A DNA stretch of 64,000 nucleotides from Parapedobacter indicus (GTDB lineage: Bacteria; Bacteroidota; Bacteroidia; Sphingobacteriales; Sphingobacteriaceae), in NCBI RefSeq assembly GCF_900113765.1, contig NZ_FOQO01000008.1:124001-188000 (forward strand), read 5' to 3'. The notes under the pieces are model-generated. The model did no database searches and was not told the DNA's origin. It saw only the letters and a program-made list of their open reading frames with translations. Below are positions 55,603 through 61,853 of this stretch, one piece after another. A program made the translations under genes and the position numbers. The stretch's first letter is position 1, and each line of letters opens with the position of its first letter.

Positions 55603-55625
55603 GGGAGGTGCTCGTAACACCTTCC
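55603..55625 (-). promoter_or_regulatory. Conserved hairpin in the SusC leader (copy 2)
   Basis: On the transcribed strand GGAAGGTG, loop TTACGAG, CACCTCCC pairs at 7 of 8 positions. It is 76 nt upstream of the SusC start. It matches the copy at 45695-45717 in place, loop (TTAC start) and 3' arm. The two copies differ in the 5' arm and in which single position is unpaired. Confidence 0.5.
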
Positions 55626-55714
55626 TGTTTCAGCGTCCCGCGATTCTAAAATACTTATGTTTCCATAGCAATCTGTTTATAAATGGTTAAATTGGTTACC
55701 TAATAACGGTTATT

Positions 55715-56935
55715 CTAGTCAATAATCAGTTGCCTGCCCTCAATGCGAAATTTAATTTCCGATGCTTTCAATAACTTCAATACCCCAAGCAAGCTAACAT
55801 TCCGTTTCATCCGGCCACTAAATGTTTCCTGCGGAATCTGGCTGTTATACACCACATCCACATCATACCAACGCTCAATCTGATGCATCATTTCTGCAAA
55901 CGGCGTATGCTTAAAATGAAACATATTCAATTTCCAGGCAACATAGGGTTCGATATCTACATCATTTACGACGATGCTTTCACCTGCTAACCGACTTTGT
56001 TGACCAGGGGATAGCGTAACGGCGGGCTGGCTTGCGGTCTCGGGTACAATCCGCACAGCGCCTTTAACTAATGTTGTCTTAATTTCTGAGTCTCCACCGT
56101 ATGCCTCAATATTAAATTGGGTACCCAGCACCTCCACCGTCTGGCCGTTGCTTACTACTTTAAACGGAATCCGTTGGGAATTTGCTGATTTGCGAATCTG
56201 CGAATTTGCGGCTTTACGCACCGGCGTAACATCAAAATACGCTTCGCCGTTCAGTTCAACCACCCGTTCATTTCCTGCAAACCTTGAGGGATATTTCAAC
56301 GTAGAAGCTGCGTTGAGCCATACTTTCGTACCGTCAGGAAGCGTTACCTGATAGGTGCCACCTTTGGGAGTAGTGAGCATAAGAGAATGTTCCCTTGTTC
56401 CCTCATTCACTTGATCACCAAGCACGGAATTTCCGTCAAGGTACGTAATCCCGTCTCCTACGATAATTCCGGTTTGAGCCTCGCTCAAGTCGATCGTCTG
56501 CCCGTCTGCCAAGGTCAATGTAGCCCGACTACCACCGGGAGGGATGTCTGCATGGGAAAGTAAAGACGCCCTGTCAGATTCCATCGTTTGTTGGTCGCCC
56601 ACCAACGAATAAACCCATGTTCCGATCAATGCGATGAGTATAACAGCAGCAGCATAAGGAAGCAAGAAGCGAAGTTTGCGGATCGACGGGTCCTTTACCA
56701 TTCCCCGATCAGCCATTTTAGCTTGTGTGATTTCCCAGAGACGCTTCCGGTCTACCTCATGAAACACCTGCAATTTCTGCCGGAGGTTTTCTGTATCTTC
56801 AAGTGTGTCGAAAAATGCCCGGTTCTCCGGTCGCTCGTCCAACCAGGCATTCAGCGCTGCTTGCTCTTCAGACGAAAGAGCTTGCCGAAGGGACTGTGCG
56901 ATCAGGTAAGCGATGTAATGACGTTGTTTGGGCAT
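55715..56935 (-). CDS. FecR-family anti-sigma factor with an in-frame repeat insertion
   Basis: 406 residues from ATG 56935 (MPKQRHYIAYLIAQSLRQAL); an in-frame start at 56986 adds unrelated residues. A transmembrane helix lies at about 89-111 ('FLLPYAAAVILIALIGTWVY'), then the FecR domain ('VTLPDGTKVWLNAASTLKYP') and DUF4974-like C-terminus ('FAEMMHQIERWYDVDVVYNS'). Relative to the paralogue at 45.8 kb it has an extra stretch at residues 239-254, 'VRKAANSQIRKSANSQ', encoded by a repetitive sequence. The insert sits in a loop between strands of the FecR domain, so function may be retained. Confidence 0.93.
   Translation of the reverse strand: MPKQRHYIAYLIAQSLRQALSSEEQAALNAWLDERPENRAFFDTLEDTENLRQKLQVFHEVDRKRLWEITQAKMADRGMVKDPSIRKLRFLLPYAAAVILIALIGTWVYSLVGDQQTMESDRASLLSHADIPPGGSRATLTLADGQTIDLSEAQTGIIVGDGITYLDGNSVLGDQVNEGTREHSLMLTTPKGGTYQVTLPDGTKVWLNAASTLKYPSRFAGNERVVELNGEAYFDVTPVRKAANSQIRKSANSQRIPFKVVSNGQTVEVLGTQFNIEAYGGDSEIKTTLVKGAVRIVPETASQPAVTLSPGQQSRLAGESIVVNDVDIEPYVAWKLNMFHFKHTPFAEMMHQIERWYDVDVVYNSQIPQETFSGRMKRNVSLLGVLKLLKASEIKFRIEGRQLIID
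56174..56221. repeat. REP-like repeat inserted in the fecR coding sequence
   Basis: About 48 bp made of repeats of ATTTGC / GCGAAT-type units (for example GATTTGCGAATCTGCGAATT), read in frame as a near-duplicate 'RKAANSQ' and 'RKSANSQ'. The paralogous fecR lacks it. The segment TCTGCGAATTTGC also occurs once in the intergenic region near 57758-57771, which supports its being a dispersed repeat. Confidence 0.6.
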
Positions 56936-57004
56936 ATTCAATCCTGTTGTCGATAATGGAAACGACAGACATCGCAAAACGCCCAAAAAAATTATCGTCT
57001 TTTT

Positions 57005-57598
57005 TTACCGCTCTATTAGTAAACAGCAAAGCCATGAAAAAGCGGGCAATCCTTTCCGAAGCAGTGCAGTCTGCAATAATTGGATGGCGCGAGACTTTTG
57101 ATTACGCACCGTTTTTACGGAAATACCCAATTGGATAGCAACCTCGTCCGTTTTTGAACCATGAAAGAAAATCAGTTTGAAAATTTCACGTGCTTTCGCG
57201 GGAAGACGTTCGATCTCTTCGTATACCTGCGCCAATACTTCAGATTCCAGCATGCCAAAGTCTTCAATACCTTCACCCGTGTCGACCGCATACAGGTAGT
57301 TATCCAGTGAAGCTTGCTGCCGCTTTTGCTGCTTCAATCTATCAAGGCAAAGGTTCTTTGTACTGATGTACAGAAACCCTTTGATGCTGTTCAGGTTGTC
57401 AAAATGAGTTGCTTTTTCCCAAAGACGTACCAATACCTCAGATACGGCATCCTCTGCCTCGGCTTGGTTTGCCAACATCGTTCTCGCATAGTAGCATAAC
57501 GGCCGATAATGCAATTCGAATACATGCGCAAAAGCTGCAGAATTTCTCTTTTGGAACTCCGATGCCCAATACGCCGCTGATTTCTTAGGATTATCCAT
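57005..57598 (-). CDS. ECF-type RNA polymerase sigma factor
   Basis: About 197 residues from ATG 57598; an in-frame TTG at 57607 falls at about the predicted transcription start. It has region 2 ('VFELHYRPLCYYARTMLANQ', 'AEAEDAVSEVLVRLWEKATH') and region 4 ('LPAKAREIFKLIFFHGSKTD', 'LGISVKTVRNQKSRAIQLL'). It heads the third sigma-FecR-SusC-SusD-sulfatase locus. The consensus promoter immediately upstream implies a leader of only a few nucleotides. Confidence 0.93.
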   Translation of the reverse strand: MDNPKKSAAYWASEFQKRNSAAFAHVFELHYRPLCYYARTMLANQAEAEDAVSEVLVRLWEKATHFDNLNSIKGFLYISTKNLCLDRLKQQKRQQASLDNYLYAVDTGEGIEDFGMLESEVLAQVYEEIERLPAKAREIFKLIFFHGSKTDEVAIQLGISVKTVRNQKSRAIQLLQTALLRKGLPAFSWLCCLLIER

Positions 57599-57609
57599 GT
57601 TGGTCAAAA

Positions 57610-57640
57610 CAAAGATACATCCGAGGGATAAGATTTCAAA
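57610..57640 (-). promoter_or_regulatory. Bacteroidota-type promoter of the ECF sigma gene
   Basis: On the minus strand TTTG (57640-57637), a 19-nt spacer and TATCTTTG (57617-57610) match the -33/-7 consensus exactly. The ATG is 11 nt after the -7 element. This makes sigma gene expression dependent on the housekeeping sigma factor. Confidence 0.72.
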
Positions 57641-57798
57641 ATGATTGCTTAACCTCTAGTCGCGACTATGCATCCATTTTCTGGTGTGTTCAAGTCTAAT
57701 TAAGTGGTTCCATTGCTACGTTTTACATCCTGAATATGGGATTTGTGTCCAAGCCCTCTGCGAATTTGCTTGATTCGTATAAGGTGGTGTGGTAAAAC

Positions 57799-58656
57799 TT
57801 ATGTGCGTAAGCTTTTCAGATAGGCAATGCTTTGTGGTACCTGTTCGTCTACGCGATCGCTTTCGTCCTCTATATAGTAATGAGCTACCCCGGCCGACTT
57901 GGCTGCTTTCAAAATAGCAGGGATGTCAATTTGACCGGTACCCAATGCCACGTCATTTTCCTTGTTAGTGCCTCCGGAAAGGTTTCCCTCTATCCCTTTC
58001 TTCAAGTCTTTCAAGTGCAGTGCCTTGTATCGGGGACCATACTTTTCCAATAGTTCCACCGGATCAAAACCCGGGAAAAATGCCCATAGGATATCCAATT
58101 CAAAACTCACATAATCGGGATCGGTATTATTTACGATGTAGTCGTACAACGTACCGTCTCCGTACGGATGAAACTCGAATCCGTGGTTGTGGTAAATAAA
58201 CATCAACCCGTACTTATCCTTGAGTGCCTTACCCACCCTATTGAAATCGGCTACGGCTTTCTGTGCCTCTTCCAATGTGAACGAGCCACGCTCATGCGGA
58301 ATGCTCGCCACGCGCACATATTTTGCACCCAATGCGTTGGCATTCTCGGCCACTTCAGAAGTTTTATTGACTAGATCGTCGTAACTCACACCAAATGATG
58401 AACACGACATTTCCCTATCGTCAAGGAGTTTCCGTAGACTTTGGGCACTCTGCCCAAAGAGGTTTGAAAATTCCATATCGACGACACCCAGTTGCCGGAT
58501 CTTATCCAATGTTGATGGTACATCGTTTGCGAATTCATTCCTATATGTGTAGGAAACCATTCCAATCTCATTGGGAGAAAGTATTGTCTGGCTGTCACAC
58601 GCGAGGATAACGAATACCATAGCAACTTTTAAAAAAAAAAGATATTTTGATGACAT
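57799..58656 (-). CDS. TIM-barrel sugar isomerase/lyase-like protein (xylose isomerase-like), exported
   Basis: A 285-residue protein with an N-terminal signal that has a lipobox-like 'VILACDSQ' (Cys20), so it is probably a lipoprotein. The rest is a xylose-isomerase-like TIM barrel with metal-binding residues in 'LMFIYHNHGFEFHPYG', 'YVSFELDILWAFFPGF', 'RYKALHLKDLKKG' and 'VAHYYIEDESDRVDEQ'. Cytoplasmic relatives isomerise or epimerise sugars, and exported Bacteroidota relatives include 3-keto-glycoside lyases or hydratases. It is next to a Tat-type Gfo/Idh/MocA oxidoreductase and downstream of a SusCD pair, so it probably processes an oxidised sugar. The precise reaction is inferred. Confidence 0.83.
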   Translation of the reverse strand: MSSKYLFFLKVAMVFVILACDSQTILSPNEIGMVSYTYRNEFANDVPSTLDKIRQLGVVDMEFSNLFGQSAQSLRKLLDDREMSCSSFGVSYDDLVNKTSEVAENANALGAKYVRVASIPHERGSFTLEEAQKAVADFNRVGKALKDKYGLMFIYHNHGFEFHPYGDGTLYDYIVNNTDPDYVSFELDILWAFFPGFDPVELLEKYGPRYKALHLKDLKKGIEGNLSGGTNKENDVALGTGQIDIPAILKAAKSAGVAHYYIEDESDRVDEQVPQSIAYLKSLRT

Positions 58657-58693
58657 AGTCTTAACTGATTAAGGGTTTTTCATTGTCGATTAA

Positions 58694-60043
58694 TTAAACT
58701 TTTGGCTCCCAGCCTTTTTCATATTCGCGGCTCCACAGTTGTTGTGCTTCCTTATCACCAATGATATGGCCGTTAGCCGGATCCAACTGGATATCGCGTT
58801 TCAGTCGCCACGCAATGTTCCCGATTTGCATCGCCATCGTGCTCTTATGACCAAGCTCCACATCGCAATTAGGCCTACGCCTGTTTCGCATGGCGTCCAG
58901 AAAATCTGCCACATGAAGGCTGTCCAGACCAAGGCTGGGGCTAGCAGTATTTCGGCCCTGCATTTCTTCCTCTTTCTGCTGGGGTTTTACTTCCTTGACC
59001 AACTTGCCGTCACTGTCATAAACGGTATACATGTCGCCACCGGTATCCAGGCTTCCTTTTTCGCCATAGAATATAATGCCACGGTCCCTGCTTTCGATCT
59101 GCCGTCCGTTTGAACTCCTGTTTTCCCACATTAGGGATATGCCGCCCGGATAGTCCATGGTGATGACTTGCGTATCGGGTGTTTCCCAGTCGTCTTTGTA
59201 CTGATAACGGCCGCCTACCGAGCTTACGCGTAAGGGAAAGTCGACGTCCAGCCCCCAGCGGGCTACATCCACTTCGTGGGTGCCGTTGTTTAGTGCCTCT
59301 CCAGTACCCCAATGCCAGAACCAGTGCCAGTCATAGTGGATCAACCCCTCTTTATAAACCATGCGCGGGGCGGGGCCCTGCCATAGTTCATAGTCAAGCC
59401 AGGAGGGTACGGCACCTGGTTTCAGAAAGGTTTGCTTGCGGTTATTGGTATACCATGTTTTTGCAAAATAAACGCGGCCGATGATGCCATTATGTAGGGC
59501 TTCAATGCCTTCGGTAAGGGTAGGTGCTGAACGGCGCTGTGCCCCCATCTGGACCACCCGATCGTATTTCCTTGCTGCGGCGACGGCCAGTTCGCCTTCC
59601 CGCGGGTTATGGCTTATGGGTTTTTCCACGTAGACATCTTTCCCGGCCTGACAGCCCATGATAGTAAGCGGTGCGTGCCAGTGGTCGGGCGTGGCAATAT
59701 ATATAGCGTCAATAGATTTGTCTTCCAGTAGTTTACGGCAGTCTTTTTCTGGGCGGGGAACATTGACCTGCCCGGCGTCCAAGACGCGTTTGATCGCCTT
59801 GGGGATGGCCCGCTCGTCCACATCACAGATGCAAGCCACCTCGGTATTCTTTTGTTTTGCAAAAGTGGAGGACATGCTGTTACCGCGGCCATTTACGCCA
59901 ATGGTGGCGACGCGGATCCTGTCATTCGCCCCCATGATATTGCTGTAGCTCTTTGCACTGAAAATCATCGGCCCACCAAAGGTGAGGCCTGCGGACGCAA
60001 TGGCTGCTTTCTTGATAAAGTCCCTTCTTTTTTCCATATTCAT
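58694..60043 (-). CDS. Gfo/Idh/MocA-family oxidoreductase with Tat-type signal
   Basis: About 449 residues from ATG 60043; an in-frame start at 60112 would run into the SusD gene. The N-terminus 'MNMEKRRDFIKKAAIASAGL' has the twin-arginine pattern of proteins exported folded with cofactor. The NAD(P)-binding motif is 'IRVATIGVNGRGNSMS', the signature Lys is in 'GKDVYVEKPISHNPREGELA', and the catalytic-domain His are in 'NNGTHEVDVARWGLDVD'. It would oxidise or reduce a sugar hydroxyl, often at C3. It follows SusD and precedes the TIM-barrel gene by 37 bp. Confidence 0.9.
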   Translation of the reverse strand: MNMEKRRDFIKKAAIASAGLTFGGPMIFSAKSYSNIMGANDRIRVATIGVNGRGNSMSSTFAKQKNTEVACICDVDERAIPKAIKRVLDAGQVNVPRPEKDCRKLLEDKSIDAIYIATPDHWHAPLTIMGCQAGKDVYVEKPISHNPREGELAVAAARKYDRVVQMGAQRRSAPTLTEGIEALHNGIIGRVYFAKTWYTNNRKQTFLKPGAVPSWLDYELWQGPAPRMVYKEGLIHYDWHWFWHWGTGEALNNGTHEVDVARWGLDVDFPLRVSSVGGRYQYKDDWETPDTQVITMDYPGGISLMWENRSSNGRQIESRDRGIIFYGEKGSLDTGGDMYTVYDSDGKLVKEVKPQQKEEEMQGRNTASPSLGLDSLHVADFLDAMRNRRRPNCDVELGHKSTMAMQIGNIAWRLKRDIQLDPANGHIIGDKEAQQLWSREYEKGWEPKV

Positions 60044-60077
60044 TGTTCGTTTTGCAGTTAATAATTTTTGATAAGAA

Positions 60078-61811
60078 TTAATACCCGGGGTTTTGCTCCA
60101 TTTTATGGTCAATATTTAAATCAATCTGGCTTTGCGGGATGGGGAACAATACATTATAGTCTTGGATATTGCAGGCCGGATAGATGGGATTATTGTTGTA
60201 TTTTCTGACCCTTTCGAGCAGTTTGCCCACCCGGCGCAGGGTAATATGCCGAAACTCCTCGCCATAAAGTTCCCTGGCCCGTTCATCCAACAGGTAATCG
60301 ATGTCTACCTCCGCAGCAGCAACAGGTTTGGCGTGTGCCCGCTCCCTAATGGCATTGATATCTGCTGCCGCAAGTTCTAAATTGCCCAGCCCGATGTAGG
60401 CTTCGGCCCGCAATAGGATCGTTTCGGCAAGTCGAATCACATATACATCTTTATGCGTCCAGCCGGCACCGGATTGTGCAGGATCGGTGAAATGCTGCAA
60501 TGGCGAAGCATGTTTCAAGAAGTAGGGATAGATGTATTGGCATGTGTCGCGCATCGCGTTACGTGAGCCCGGAGGGTAAAGGCCGAAATCGATTTTTTGT
60601 TTGTGATATTTTGACGCCGGATTATCAAAATAAAAATCGCGCTTGATATTGTGTTTCGCATTTCGGATATCATTGTTCCAATCGCTTCTCCAGATATCGT
60701 AAGCCGCATAGTTGGTCGGCTTAATCCATGATACGGGCCTCCCGAGCGTATCCGAATAACCTGTGTATTGGCCGTTTACCATTTCCCCTCTGAATGCAGG
60801 GAATCCGTCGGGGGTGTTTCCCATCCGGAAGTAGGCCGGCCCCCATCCCCGGTCGCCCGGGAATTTTCTCCCTCCGACGACAAGAGGCTCTAGCTGGATT
60901 ACCCAAATAGCTTCCCTGTTTTCCGCCAGATTTTGATTTCCGTAAGTGAATAGGTCCAAAAAGGGATCACCGGATCCGAAAACGTCCGGTGTAGATCCGA
61001 AGCGCCTAGTCATGAGGGCGTACCCTGCGCCATCAATCACTTTTGAGGCGGCATCGATAGCGTCTTCAAACTTGGATTGGTTCAGGTATATTTCGGCCAA
61101 GGTATGCCACGCAGCACCTTTAGTGATTCGGCCTGGGGCTTCCTCGCTTCCTCTGGCAGGTAGATGCTCGCCGGCGAAAGTGAGGTCGCGCTCCAACAAC
61201 TGGTATATTTCGGCCTTCGGGGTACGGATAAAATCTGTCCTGACCGTGTTGATGGCTTCTGTCACCAAAGGCACATCGCCATACAAAGGCACTAAAAGGC
61301 GATACATCCAGCATCGGAAGAAAAGGGCTTCGGCCAAGAATTGATTTTTTTGATCTTCACTGTTCCATATGGATAAATCCGATTTTTCGATGCCAGCGAT
61401 CAGCACATTTGCCTGCTGTATTATCTGATACGACGTTACCCAAAAATATGTGAATTGCGGATCCTGCGAAGTCATTTCCGATCGGTAATTGACCAGCTTC
61501 CTATTCCCTCCCGGATTTTCGCCGTGAAACGCCACGTCCGTGCCCAAGCTACCAATCAAAATGGCAAATGGGTCTTGTCGCGATGAACCCAGATAGATAT
61601 CGTCGGCGTAGTACCACGTTTCTCTGACGTTGTAATGTAGCCCGGTGATGCCCTGCCTGATCCCTTCCACGTTTTGATAGGCATTTTCCGGGGCCAGGAA
61701 ATCAAGCGGAACTTCCGTAAGTATGTCCTTACTGCATGAAGGGGATAATAATAACCCTAGCAGGGTAAGTGCGGGCCATTTCTTAGATAGATTATATATG
61801 GATTTTTTCAT
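60078..61811 (-). CDS. SusD/RagB-family lipoprotein
   Basis: A 577-residue protein, longer than the other SusD proteins here. It has lipobox Cys26 ('LLGLLLSPSCSKDILTEVPL'), 'LFFRCWMYRLLVPLYGDVPL', 'AWHTLAEIYLNQSKFEDAID', 'RLAETILLRAEAYIGLGNLE' and the end 'PIPQSQIDLNIDHKMEQNPG'. It pairs with the SusC gene 42 bp upstream. There is no sigma or FecR gene between it and the right edge. Confidence 0.95.
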   Translation of the reverse strand: MKKSIYNLSKKWPALTLLGLLLSPSCSKDILTEVPLDFLAPENAYQNVEGIRQGITGLHYNVRETWYYADDIYLGSSRQDPFAILIGSLGTDVAFHGENPGGNRKLVNYRSEMTSQDPQFTYFWVTSYQIIQQANVLIAGIEKSDLSIWNSEDQKNQFLAEALFFRCWMYRLLVPLYGDVPLVTEAINTVRTDFIRTPKAEIYQLLERDLTFAGEHLPARGSEEAPGRITKGAAWHTLAEIYLNQSKFEDAIDAASKVIDGAGYALMTRRFGSTPDVFGSGDPFLDLFTYGNQNLAENREAIWVIQLEPLVVGGRKFPGDRGWGPAYFRMGNTPDGFPAFRGEMVNGQYTGYSDTLGRPVSWIKPTNYAAYDIWRSDWNNDIRNAKHNIKRDFYFDNPASKYHKQKIDFGLYPPGSRNAMRDTCQYIYPYFLKHASPLQHFTDPAQSGAGWTHKDVYVIRLAETILLRAEAYIGLGNLELAAADINAIRERAHAKPVAAAEVDIDYLLDERARELYGEEFRHITLRRVGKLLERVRKYNNNPIYPACNIQDYNVLFPIPQSQIDLNIDHKMEQNPGY

Positions 61812-61853
61812 GACTTTTAGCTATTAACATGTATATCGTCTTTGCTTTAAACA

